A DNA stretch of 64,000 nucleotides from Undaria pinnatifida (GCA_012845835.1 JABAKD010000001.1:8328832-8392831); one strand, 5' to 3'. Positions 49,986 through 59,399 are shown, numbered from the stretch's first letter. The notes: generated by a model not told the origin, from the letters alone. Numbers and translations: made by a program.

Positions 49986-51896
49986 CACCCTGTTGACCCT
50001 GATAGCAACACTGTAGTTCCAAGGGGAGTCGCCGACCTATATTCTTAATGAGGACACACACCCAGTAATACGCGCGATCGGAGTATCACACACAGCTTGC
50101 AAAGATGAGTTTCGACAAAATCTTCGATCTCACAGCTGGAGTGTATTTTTATTTTTATAATATACAGCCGCAGCTGTAATGGCACGTTCCTACGGCGCGG
50201 CGCTGTGGGTCATCGCATCACAGAGTTAGTTGCAAACCACCTTCTGGCATTCCGTCGCATATACATTTTTTTCGGGTATGTAATCGGCAGGCAATCGCTT
50301 TGTCGTAGCATTCTCCCGTTTTTTTCAATGCTTTCATCTGGGACACAAAGCCGCCCTCACCTGCCATACCTCACACTCCCTCTCAGGGTGTGTCCTAACT
50401 GATTACCAGGTACAACCTTGTTGGAACGGTTAGAATGGAACGAGGTTGCTGGCATTCGTTTGTTCCATTCCAACCTGTTTGGGTCTGATTTGAACTGGCG
50501 AATTCTGGGTAATCGACCCGAACAGATAATGGAGAGTTTCGGGGAAAAAATAGAAAACAAAGTGAAACTGCTGAGGGACGGTTGCTCATGGTCTAGGTGT
50601 GCTTCCCGGACTTCGAACTTGATTGAAAATAGGAAATATGAAGGAAAAAAAAACGATCAGGGGCTCTCCGCCGTGCTCTCGGGTGAGCTCGAACATAAGG
50701 CCATCTATTATAATAGCGTATCCGAAACAGAAAGAAAATGAACTAGACTTTCGGACGGTAGAATCAGACGGGCAGAATCGGATCGACGACCTTCATAATG
50801 AGACCGGAATTCACAGATTGTTTTTTAGCAAAGTTCTCGCGAAAAATAATCAACAACGGCGGTCGCTCGACCACGTACATACTCGCACGAGTTCGCTGCA
50901 CCAGAGCATCTCAGCGCACACGCAGATGAAGCTTTGTCGGTGGGGCGAGGGAAAACACGCCGTGTGCACTTCACGCGAGGAGGATTTATCTTCCGCCTCG
51001 CTCTCATCGATCTCGTGCATCAACGACATGTCGTAGACGGCGACTGTCTTCGTCCTCGATCAATACGAGTATCAGTAGTAGTGTGGGCCTCTGTGCTTGG
51101 TGAATGCTGAAATCGCGACTGCGGCGAGAGTGGCAAGGCTTCTCGTAGTCGTCACCATCACTATCCGATCCCATCGGCACGTGGTGAGGCCTGAGGTGTG
51201 TGCCAGCGGATAGCAGGACACAACAGCTGCAGCACGAGTACCCCTGTGATACGTGTTGCGTGCTCACAGCAGACAGATAGATGTGTCTGATGCGTATCTT
51301 GTGTATTTGTACTACTACGTACAGCAGTACTAATGCTGTTTTCAAGTTGTTACCAAGCTTCTTGCCTCCCATGACATGTGTAAAACCAAATCCGGATGCC
51401 ATTTTCGGATGGAGATTTCATCAGAAAATGGACCCCCTTTTTCTGCTGGAGGCCGACCCGAAAACGATATCCGAAAATTGCAGTTTGTGGTTCAGGGTTG
51501 GTATCTGAAGCCCCCCCCCTGAGCAAGCAAGTTGCCCAGGCGTTGTGTTAGCCGTCCACGTCTTATATGCGCCTAAACTGCGACAAATCCTGATCAACGC
51601 GACCCTTGAGCATTTCTTTCTTTTTGTTCGTTTTCTGAACTCGCTAATAGCTCAACTAACTTTCGTGGCGGAACGATGAAGCCCGACTCTACGGCAGGAC
51701 TACCGTCACGTGGGCATCGATTGATCCTGACACAAGTGAACAGCTTTACACGCAGATAGATCGCAAGGCAAGCCTCACAGAATACGGCGCTAGACATCCA
51801 AATGGCGCCATCGGGACAATGTATCTAGAATTGGTGATACCGCCGTCGAGGCTCCGCGAGGACGGCTAATATTTCTACGAATATCGGTGTCACACA
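49986..51896. other. No gene recognised; one inverted repeat
   Basis: Positions 50424-50476 contain GGTTAGAATGGAAC and, inverted, GTTCCATTCCAACC. On the minus strand a short ATG-initiated frame at about 51030 (MSLMHEIDESEAEDKSSSRE) looks protein-like but has no supporting splice sites. Confidence 0.4.
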
Positions 51897-52310
51897 TTAC
51901 CAGAAAATATGTCGCCAGAGTCTCGTTCGCAACCTGGTATTTGCCTCGTGAACCTTCTGATCAGGCCATGGCGGTATCGCATGGCTCCAGCCGCGGGCGA
52001 GCCCTACGGCGTCCACATATGCCCCACCCCGTGAATTGTATGCCATCCCTTGTGCACCCGCACCCTCGTGGGCCTCCAGCGTATGGAGCAACACTCCCAA
52101 ATATGAAGAAACACTCCCAGCACTAGTCAGTTGCCGTAAACCTCGTTCCAAGTGAGCCGTTCGGTTTTGCTGCACAAGATTAACTACTCTGGGACATATT
52201 CTTCCTCTTCCAGAATCCACAGTCAAAGTGGGAACGCTAGGAATCAATTCGATTTGATAACCTTCAACGGCAAGCCACATTGTTTCCGTTCCATGTTCCA
52301 AGCGTTCCAA
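51897..52310 (-). CDS. Unrecognised open frame, 137 codons
   Basis: An ATG-initiated frame reading MERLEHGTETMWLAVEGYQI then TVDSGRGRICPRVVNLV and VSSYLGVLLHTLEAHEGAG. Composition is protein-like and no repeat explains it, but there is no family match, the low-coordinate end has no clear donor or polyadenylation signal, and the opposite strand also has open frames. It could be a decayed retroelement fragment. Confidence 0.3.
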   Translation of the reverse strand: MERLEHGTETMWLAVEGYQIELIPSVPTLTVDSGRGRICPRVVNLVQQNRTAHLERGLRQLTSAGSVSSYLGVLLHTLEAHEGAGAQGMAYNSRGGAYVDAVGLARGWSHAIPPWPDQKVHEANTRLRTRLWRHIFW

Positions 52311-52850
52311 AGACTTTTTGGGGGAGTTAAGACACTCCCGTCAACACCTTCTTGCGCCTCCATCCTCCACCTGCTAGCAGTACATACACAATGTCCAGCT
52401 TTGAGCAGTTACACACTCTGAGGGTTGGATCTGTGTGATCAGTATCCAAGATTAGATACCCAATATACACACTTGCGTGCCACGTACCAGCAATCACGCG
52501 TCAGTACAGCAGTTAGTTTCTGTTGTCGTTGTGCGATTGTCTCGAAGGTGCTCAGGAGTTGCGGTCGAGCCTCTCGCATGGAGTAGACAAAGCTGTACGG
52601 CATACAATCCAGGTGTCAGGTGTGTGACCAAGCTTCGAGACACGTATGTGTACCCCGTACAGCAGCAGTGTCACACTTACTACGTGCGACAGTCACTACC
52701 GATATCTCCGTGATCAGTGAGGGCGGCGCGTAGAGCGTCTTGGCATTACGTCTGACCCTCATCCTTCGCCACAATGCTACCATTTTTTGCATCACGCGAG
52801 GCGGCGACCGGCGGCCGTCCAGGCCGGCCGCAGGCGAAGCCCCTTTCTTC
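52311..52850. other. No feature recognised
   Basis: No shared repeat or supported exon before the splice-acceptor-like tract at 52848. Confidence 0.4.
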
Positions 52851-52876
52851 TTTTTTTTCACACTTCTACTTTCCAG

Positions 52877-52951
52877 CTTCTGAACAAGCCGTGGTCACAG
52901 GTGTCGTCCCTTCTCCCCCCCGATTCTTGCCTTCAATTTGATAGCGCATAG
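52877..52951 (+). CDS. Possible short terminal exon
   Basis: An exceptionally strong acceptor-like tract (TTTTCACACTTCTACTTTCCAG) is followed by LLNKPWSQVSSLLPPDSCLQ, then FDSA and a stop. GTCACAG|GTGTCG could alternatively be a donor after 24 bases. No family and no partner exon identified. Confidence 0.25.
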   Translation, partial: LLNKPWSQVSSLLPPDSCLQFDSA

Positions 52952-53084
52952 GGTTCAGCAATTGCACTGCTCACTCGATTTTTCATCGAGTGTTAGTGTG
53001 GCTGACTCACGTTCTCGCGCTTTCCGCAAGTCACTTTATGCACAAGAAAAAAGTCCCTAACAATGTATACGAGTATGCACTCGG

Positions 53085-53155
53085 GGGGACTCGAATTCAC
53101 GAAACTGACCTATACCAGGCTCGAGGATAACCTGATACGCCACCGGGACGAAGCC
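53085..53155 (-). repeat. tRNA-like sequence, degenerate
   Basis: On the - strand TGGCGTATCAGGTTATCC resembles an A box and GTGAATTCGAGTCC a B box at normal spacing, but acceptor and anticodon stems do not pair. Best read as a tRNA pseudogene or SINE head. Confidence 0.4.
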
Positions 53156-53349
53156 CCTTGTATGTGTTTATAAGTATAGCTATAATACCACCGCCGGCTG
53201 CTTAGCCTACTTCGCCACCTTGTGACGGCAGTCGTCAACTCCAGCCAACTCACAGGCCTACCGATAGGACACAGCAGCAGCAGGGCGGATGTTGCGTCGC
53301 TAGAATATTAACAGTTACGTGTGTGACACATATGTGATGCCTTATGTGA

Positions 53350-54125
53350 ACACAACAGTGGTAGCAGCAGCAGCAGTTCAGGAAGGACCGGTAGTGATAT
53401 TATAGCAGCAGCATTTCAGGTAGTAGTAGTCAGTTCGGTAGCCGAAGCAGCAGCAATTCAGGTAGTATCGGTAGTCGTGGAAGCAGTGTTTTCGTTAGTG
53501 TCAGCTCTAAGAGATCAAGTACGAATAGCATTAATCCAACGAGTCAGAGAGTCATTCACAGGGAGTGTACATTAGCTACGCGTAGTTAGGTGAGGCCGAT
53601 TGTTATCGCTGTACAAATACGTCACAGCTGACGTCTTAGAATAATTTTATAGAATACGGAACACTCGGGTACACTCTGTGTGGGATGGGCATCGGCAGAA
53701 GAGTAGTGACAGTAGTGTTATCAGCGGCGCCCGCACTATAACAGCACCTGAAAGCAGCAGCAGCGAAAATTAGCATGCAGAAGCGGCAGCACATGCGGTT
53801 GTAGCAACAGCAGTGGGAGTAGCAGTAGCAATAATCGGCTGTAGAAAACAGCGGCAGCAGCGGCAGCGGCAGCAGCGGCAGTAGCAGCAAGCAGCAGCAA
53901 TAGCAGCAGACACAAGTGGCAGTGGATAAAATCAGCTGAAGACAGCAGCAGCAAGCAGTCGCAATAGCAGCAGATAGCGGTAACAATAACTAAACTCGGC
54001 TGAAAGCAGCAGCAGCAAACAGCAGTGCAAGTAGCCAAAGTTTGAGGGCAGCAGCAGCAAGCGGCAGCGGTAGCAGCAGCAAGCGGCAGCGGTAGCAGCA
54101 GCAAGTAACAGCGGCAGCAGCATAT
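53350..54125 (+). repeat. AGC-rich arrays with higher-order repeat
   Basis: Two blocks (about 53350-53520 and 53755-54120) of AGC/GGC trinucleotides. In the second, a unit with GGCTGAAAGCAGCAGCAGC recurs at about 53848, 53932 and 53998, so trinucleotide runs are embedded in 65-85 bp repeats. The Cys/Leu-rich minus-strand frames are repeat translations. Confidence 0.85.
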
Positions 54126-54271
54126 GCTTGCACGGACACGCACGTGTTGTAACATGTTGTAACAAAGCACACTTTGTATGGTCCAGCAGAACAGGAGAGG
54201 CGTACTTCCAAAAGCGTCGCAAGGGGGACAGACCAACAAACACCCCCCACCCTCCCCTCCCCTTCCTCTAG

Positions 54272-54365
54272 CTGATGACCGCCGTGTTCTTGAAGAAGTG
54301 GGAAGAGGAGGTAGAGCGTCAGGAATCGCCCGAATGCTCGCCCAAAGCCAAGCCAAGGTCTTGCG
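54272..54365 (+). CDS. Candidate exon, plus strand
   Basis: It follows one of the strongest acceptors in the window (CTCCCCTCCCCTTCCTCTAG) and reads LMTAVFLKKWEEEVERQESP then ECSPKAKPRSC, ending at TTGCG|GTAACA. A second frame also stays open (ADDRRVLEEVGRGGRASGIA), so the reading is not settled. It could be a 5' exon of the AP-2 sigma gene region or belong to another gene; no family recognised. Confidence 0.4.
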
Positions 54366-54922
54366 GTAACAAAAGGATGACTCACAAGAGATTGTTGTTT
54401 TTTTGTGGAGGCTGTTGAATGCACCCCTGCAGAGTGTTGAATGCGAGCCTCGCATCTGTGGAGATTGTTGAAAGCGAGGCTCGTATCTGGCGCCGTTGGT
54501 AAACACCGGCCAGTAAAACGACTACCGTGAAACATACAAGATACCACCCCGCCCTGGGAGGTGTCTCTATTGGTAGGGACAGTTCTCCGTCTCGAAAAGG
54601 ATGCGTGGTCAATGGTCGATTGACTTATGGCAGGCAACGAATGAGTAACCCCCCCTTGGGAAACATTTCAGAGTCATATTTCTCCAAAACAAGAGGGGCA
54701 CCGCACAATGAAAAGGATGGCTTTGGAAAGACTGGAAATGTCTCGTCGAAGTCCTTCTGTAGGCGTGACGCTCGGCATTTGCGCTCTCCCCTTTGTCGAG
54801 AACATCAGCTTCTAAAATCGTCCGAAGGGGTGTGCCATCTTGCGTGTTATTACGGTAGGCGGAACCAGCGATGAATTCGGGATGATATCAGCTGGCACAC
54901 TCGGCAAATGGGGATCAGGTCG

Positions 54923-55055
54923 AGCCCCGACATACTCGCACAGCCCCGACATACTCGCACAGCCCCGACATACTCGCACAGCCCCGACATACTCGCACAG
55001 CCCCGACATACTCGCACAGCCCCGATACACTCGCACAGCCCCGACATACTCGCAC
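54923..55055 (+). repeat. 19-bp minisatellite, 7 copies
   Basis: CAGCCCCGACATACTCGCA repeats head to tail seven times with one variant unit (CCCCGATACACTCGC). Because 19 is not a multiple of 3, all frames cycle through the same peptide. Confidence 0.95.
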
Positions 55056-55739
55056 GTCTGCAGGCCATGGGTAGTCTGAGGTCGCCGCAACTTGTGCTTC
55101 GCTGTCGTTGCAACCGAGTTAAAAAGGTGCGCCTACGTGGAAAGGTGGTATCGAAAACACCCCCTAAGAGCCGCACCCACGTTTTTGGAGACTAATCACC
55201 TGGAGTTATTAATAGTAGTCTTTGTAGTGATGAAAGCGATTAGAACTGCACTGGCGTTCTTGGGTGGGAAATACTTGGATTTACGCTGAAATGATTTTTG
55301 CAGTTCCTATTTTAGCCCAACAGCTGGAGACTAATACAAATAAAAATGCCTTCAGCAAATGGGAACCATGCTGCTGTGATGTAACGTAGATGCTCCTGCA
55401 ATGCATACAAATCAAAACGCGTGTCCCGTTGCGGGGAAGGGCGAGGGCAAGGGAACCTTGCGGGAGAAGAGTCCCAATCTTAATTTCGAGAGAATGGCGA
55501 GGTTTAGAGCCAAGGGCTGATGCGAGGGAAATGCTTCTATAATGTGGATCCGCAGAAAACATGTACATAATCTGTGGCGTATGTTACGGCAGGGGGGATA
55601 TACCCCATTCTTATTTCTGAGTGTAGGCAGCTCACACGAGTGGCTCGGCACGCCACACAATAGCGGGCGTACAGGTAGGACAGACGCTGGCGCAATTGGC
55701 TCTGACCCGCTAGAAAAGCAAGCCCTACAAGTGACCCCT
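55056..55739. other. No gene recognised
   Basis: The unidentified first (ATG-bearing) exon of the AP-2 sigma gene may lie in this stretch or in 55990-56150, but I cannot locate it. Confidence 0.35.
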
Positions 55740-55990
55740 TCCGTAGCCCATCCATATGCTAGAAAGTACACGCAAGGTGCAAAAGTCCGCTTTTCAAGTG
55801 GTTCTTAGTATCTGGTAAGATGCAGCGCACCATTCATGCGACTACCCAAACACCTCACAGCGCTTCGCGCTTAGTGCACGCGATATTTGCCTGGCCGGCG
55901 AAAACCCGACGTGCTCCGCGGCCCGGCATTGTAGGGACACGAGGGTATGTGGTCATACGACTATGGTGATGCTTGAAATGAGTACAAGCA
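55740..55990 (-). repeat. Family F partial copy (reverse)
   Basis: ACACGCAAGGTGCAAAAGTCC, CACCTCACAGCGCTTCGCGC, CGACGTGCTCCGCGG and GAAATGAGTACAAGC are in reversed order. Confidence 0.8.
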
Positions 55991-56169
55991 CATCAGGTAG
56001 CCTTGATCCTGTTGAAACGTACCTGGTAACATCGGATAAAAAACATGCCGCTACAATTCCAGCGCGATGTCTCTTCTCGCGCCAAAACCCCCTAGCACCA
56101 CCCCCTCACCCCCCCCCCTATCGTCGCCGCCACCGCCTCCGACCCTTGTTTTCGTGCGGGAGAGAGCAG

Positions 56170-56253
56170 ATCCGGTTCCTTCTGCTGCAGAATCGACAAG
56201 GAAAAACGCGTCTTTCCAAGTGGTGGATCCCCCTGCACGATGAGAAAGAGAAG
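56170..56253 (+). CDS. AP2S1: AP-2 complex sigma subunit, exon 2
   Basis: The exon is 84 bp, phase 0. It reads IRFLLLQNRQGKTRLSKWW then IPLHDEKEK, the conserved N-terminus of AP-2 sigma without its initiator Met. The acceptor is TTCGTGCGGGAGAGAGCAG; the donor is GAGAAG|GCAAGG, which matches the usual consensus of GC-AG introns. In animals the first AP2S1 exon carries little more than the ATG; the same seems true here, and that exon was not found. The sigma subunit is the small core subunit of the clathrin adaptor AP-2 at the plasma membrane and helps bind dileucine sorting signals on cargo in endocytosis. Confidence 0.9.
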
Positions 56254-56567
56254 GCAAGGGCTTTTATTTGCCGCCCGATCGCGATGTTTTCCTGCATGTT
56301 GCCACTTTTTATCCGTGCGTACCTTGCATGCACCCACGCATACACACGTACACGCACTCGTGACACATACGTGCAGATGCACGAGCCGTGGTACGGTTGC
56401 AGTTGATTTTTTTACGTGACGTTAGACGGTTGCAATACTAATAATACATGTTTCCTACCCAAGTCCTACCCAACCAAAGTTGACATCTACCTAGTCGTAT
56501 TTAGTAACCAAGTTTGGTATCTCGCAAAAACTACCAGGTACGATGGTAGTGTTTATCACAGTCGGTT

Positions 56568-56632
56568 ATTAGCTCCTCAAGTGAGGGGCGACATCAACAT
56601 TAGGCGCTACCCTTACCGTAGCTCGCGTCACA
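56568..56632 (-). mobile_element. Family B end fragment in AP-2 sigma intron
   Basis: TTAGCTCCTCAAGTGAGG and CCCTTACCGTAGCTCGCGTC match one end of the family; the rest is absent. Confidence 0.6.
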
Positions 56633-56702
56633 CAAAACACACTCACACATCTTCCCCTTTGTCCCTGTAAAAATGCCGCTTCGTTTGTGGAAACCCTAAA
56701 AG

Positions 56703-56771
56703 GTTCGAATCGAAAACGAGGTGCATCGGTTGGTGGTCACTCGCGACAGGAAGTACACCAATTTCGTAGAG
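56703..56771 (+). CDS. AP2S1: AP-2 complex sigma subunit, exon 3
   Basis: The exon is 69 bp, 23 codons, phase 0 at both ends, between acceptor AACCCTAAAAG and donor GTAGAG|GTGAGA. It reads VRIENEVHRLVVTRDRKY then TNFVE, which continues exon 2 without a gap relative to known sigma subunits (the EVHRLVV and TNFVE blocks are diagnostic). Confidence 0.92.
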
Positions 56772-56939
56772 GTGAGATAAAAAAGCGAGAAAATACCCCC
56801 TTCAGAACTGCACCCACGATTTTTGGGACAAACTACTTGGAGTTAGTGTGGGATAGTGTTTTCCGGTACAAAAAGAGTGAACCAATTTGTAACTTTAGAG
56901 GGGGGAAATCTCGAAAAAAGTGATGATCACAGAGTCGAC

Positions 56940-57500
56940 TCACCAAGCAACCCGGGTTGCTGAAGTAGAGGATGTAAGCTCAGCGTAAGGAGATGTATAG
57001 CGCGCGCGCATTGTGATGATATTCGTACTGTTGCATGTTCTTCCTAGACGGCGGATGAAATGTGACTGCTTGTGTTTTGGCCCATATACATGGATTTCGC
57101 TAGGAAGAAGGGGGGGGGAGACGTTGGTGAACAAAGATTGATATGTCGAGAGAGACTGGAATAAAGAGGGGGCGAGAGGTATCGAGAGACAGGCAGAGAT
57201 AGACGCGCACATCGAGGGAGAGGTAGGAGGGGAGAGATGGGGGTCGAGAGAGGGAGAGAGAAGGACAAGAAAAGATAGATTGGGAGGGAGAGATAAGAGA
57301 CAAATAAATGGATGGAGATAAATCTTGGGAGAGGGAGAGGGAGGGGGGGGTGGGGAGCAGAGAGCGAGGAGGGCGGAAAAGCGCGAGAAAAAACAAAACA
57401 AAACATACACGGCCGAGACAGACAGACAGGCAGGCAGGCAGACTCAGGGAGAGGCAGACAGAGCCGGACACACCGCGATAGGTTAATAGGTAAGCAGATG
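56940..57500. other. Purine-rich intron tract with antisense exon candidate
   Basis: From 57110 to 57500 the + strand is a nearly pure GA-rich stretch ending in GACAGACAGGCAGGCAGG. Its complement forms an acceptor-like CTTCTTCCTAG just above 57096, opening on the - strand into EIHVYGPKHKQSHFIRRLGR and ending at GCTTG|GTGAGTC (about 56946). It lies antisense inside the AP-2 sigma intron. Coding status is uncertain; the long Ser/Leu/Pro frames in the tract are repeat translations. Confidence 0.4.
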
Positions 57501-57989
57501 GTTAGAAAAAACCATAGAAAAAAGAAAGACTAAAGGAGAGGCTAGAAACAGATTTTCGGAGAGGACAAGAAGAAAAACAGATGCGTTGTAGATGGAAAAA
57601 CCGATGGAGCAAGACTATACGTGTGTGTGAGGCAGGCAGACAAAGGCAGACCCTGAGGGACTGGTAGACCAGCAGACAGGCAGATACGGAGGGCGGGGGG
57701 GGGAAACATGTGTGCTAGATAGAGAAATAGAACGAGATATACCCAAAAACGGGGTTGGGGTTGTGATTGTGTGAGATAGACAGAGAGAAAGACAAGAGTT
57801 GGTGTAAAAGAGATGAGACAAAACAGCATGTTACGGTTTGACGCTATCATGAGAACGACGAGAATAACCAATTCCAACATCTCGATCAGCGCCACCTGTA
57901 CCGTTGATGTCTTGGCGGAGGAGGGGAACACGTAATGGCCGCGCCAGCCGCGTACCTTCCTGGTTGTTTCCGGACAGGGATTTATTTGA

Positions 57990-58165
57990 CGCAATATTTG
58001 TTCTAAGACCTTCGTGTGGCACGGCGTTATCTTCCTGGCCAATCTGCCGGTTCTGTGAAAATCAAACCTGCTCCGGCCCGGTATTGTAAGATTGCAAGGG
58101 TCCATGGTCTTCAGGACTACTACCTGACATGCTATCTTTACCCCCCCCTTCCCCACGATGACGAC
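57990..58165 (-). repeat. Family F partial copy (reverse)
   Basis: TGGCACGGCGTTATCTTCC, AACCTGCTCCGGCCCGG and GGGTCCATGGTCTTCAGGAC keep the reversed family order. It lies in the intron before AP-2 sigma exon 4. Confidence 0.7.
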
Positions 58166-58234
58166 TATGCATGCTAATGGATACACCCCTCCGCGCGCGT
58201 CGCGGTCATCCTTATGTGTTTCGCGGATACATAG

Positions 58235-58408
58235 TTTGGGACGTACAAGCTGATCTACCGGCGATACGCGGGTCTGTTTTTCACTTTCGGGATGGACACC
58301 AACGACAACGAACTCCTCGCGCTGGAGACTGTCCACCTGTTCGTGGAGCTCCTGGAGTCATATTTTTCCAACGTGTGCGAGTTGGACATCGTCTTCAACT
58401 TCAACAAG
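58235..58408 (+). CDS. AP2S1: AP-2 complex sigma subunit, exon 4
   Basis: The exon is 174 bp, 58 codons, phase 0 at both ends. The acceptor is TTTCGCGGATACATAG; the donor is AACAAG|GCGAGC, again GC. It reads [16 protein letters not shown], then [37 protein letters not shown] and [12 protein letters not shown] and the NVCELD block are hallmarks of the sigma family, and RRYAGL favours AP-2 over AP-1. The last exon, expected to encode about 32 residues (the Y.ILDE and ETSK part), was not found in the window; it may lie beyond 64 kb, be lost, or be hidden by repeats. If it is missing the gene is truncated. Confidence 0.92.
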
Positions 58409-59040
58409 GCGAGCAAACGAGCTCGCACATATCATAGCTGTGATACGATATGTTTTGCTCGTTCGTACATAGCTGTGTTACGATATGGGTCAGAGACTAA
58501 ATGGTTTATTTATAGTGAATAGAGCTGTATAACCAACAACGTATCTCCACACCCGCTGGGTAAAACAAAAGTAGTGTTAAAACTACGGTCTGCCAGCAGC
58601 ATTTTATCCCCGCCCGCTAAACAGTTAGTACTTTTCCAACGTGTGCGAGCTGGACATCGTCTTTGGCATCAACAAGGTGAGCGAATTACCGTACTTTTAT
58701 AGCTGTTAAAATATGAAGAACGGTCGGGTTTGTTCGCTCTCACTTGCTATTTGTTACACAGTCTTCGGCATCAACAAGGTGAGCGAATTACCGTACTTTT
58801 ATAGCTGTTAAACATGAAGAATCGGTCGGGTTTGTTCACTCTCACTTGCAATTTGTCACACAAGTCGTTTCTTCCTAGTTGCTGAAGTTGGCAACAGTCT
58901 CCTCGTATGACCGTACGACCTGACTGTAATTCAACAGTACTTTGGGGGAAAGCAAGGCGATGCATACGGGTGGTGCTGCACTACACTATTTCATCTGCTG
59001 GGTAAAGCAAAACTAGTGTTAAAAGTACGTCTGTTATGTC
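58409..59040 (+). repeat. Tandem copies of AP-2 sigma exon 4 end and donor
   Basis: The last 16 codons of exon 4 recur at 58629-58676 ([16 protein letters not shown]) with acceptor-like CGCTAAACAGTTAG in front and the GT donor AACAAG|GTGAGC behind. A shorter copy at 58762-58778 (VFGINK end) lies between a good acceptor, TATTTGTTACACAG, and the same GT donor. The intron sequence after each donor (CGAATTACCGTACTTTTATAG) is also repeated with a period of about 102 bp. A separate intron block (CGCTGGGTAAAACAAAAG) recurs at 58549 and 58994. Confidence 0.85.
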
Positions 59041-59189
59041 AGCAACGTTGTATTTCCCTCCGAAACGCCGAACATATCCAGTGGCTTAGACTTGAGCCAT
59101 CACGCGTTTCGTGTTTTTGGTAGTTTTTGAACTGCAAGCAATTAAACGAGAGTCGTCTGTGTGTTGTTGAGTAGCTGAGGATTACAGCA

Positions 59190-59265
59190 CCTCCGTGAAA
59201 GAGATGCACCATAATGCACTATAACCACTGAGCTATGATAGCAGTCAGAAGTCAGCGGCTATGAC
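59190..59265 (-). repeat. tRNA-like sequence with good A box
   Basis: On the - strand GCTATCATAGCTCAGTGG-TTATAG has a perfect A box; the B box region is degraded (GTGCTGTAATCC) and the acceptor ends do not pair. Probably a tRNA-derived SINE or pseudogene. Confidence 0.5.
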
Positions 59266-59399
59266 GTGAGTTAGCAAAGTTCGATGAACGATATTTCATC
59301 GACGTGAATTGTCAATAAAGCATGGCGCCCGCTCCATCTGTAGTGATACTTGCAACGCTCCCACCCCGCTCGTTATCTACTATACGAGAGTCGGAACCA

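Noticed and set aside
53636-54637. Cys/Leu-rich frames of up to 256 codons on the minus strand
   Set aside because: Translation of AGC/GGC trinucleotide arrays, with overlapping versions in other frames.
54923-55055. CRISPR array
   Set aside because: The 19-bp units abut directly with no spacers, and the context is eukaryotic; it is a minisatellite.
57044-57471. Three overlapping Ser/Leu/Pro frames on the minus strand
   Set aside because: They are translations of one GA-rich purine tract in different frames.
58270-58408. AP-1 sigma rather than AP-2 sigma
   Set aside because: NELLALE and NFNK have AP-1-like flavour, but EF-type entry after [13 protein letters not shown], and the exon 2-3 sequence fit AP-2 sigma better.
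53085-59265. Functional tRNA genes at 53.1 and 59.2 kb
   Set aside because: A and B boxes can be made out but acceptor and anticodon stems fail to pair, so I list them only as tRNA-like fragments.
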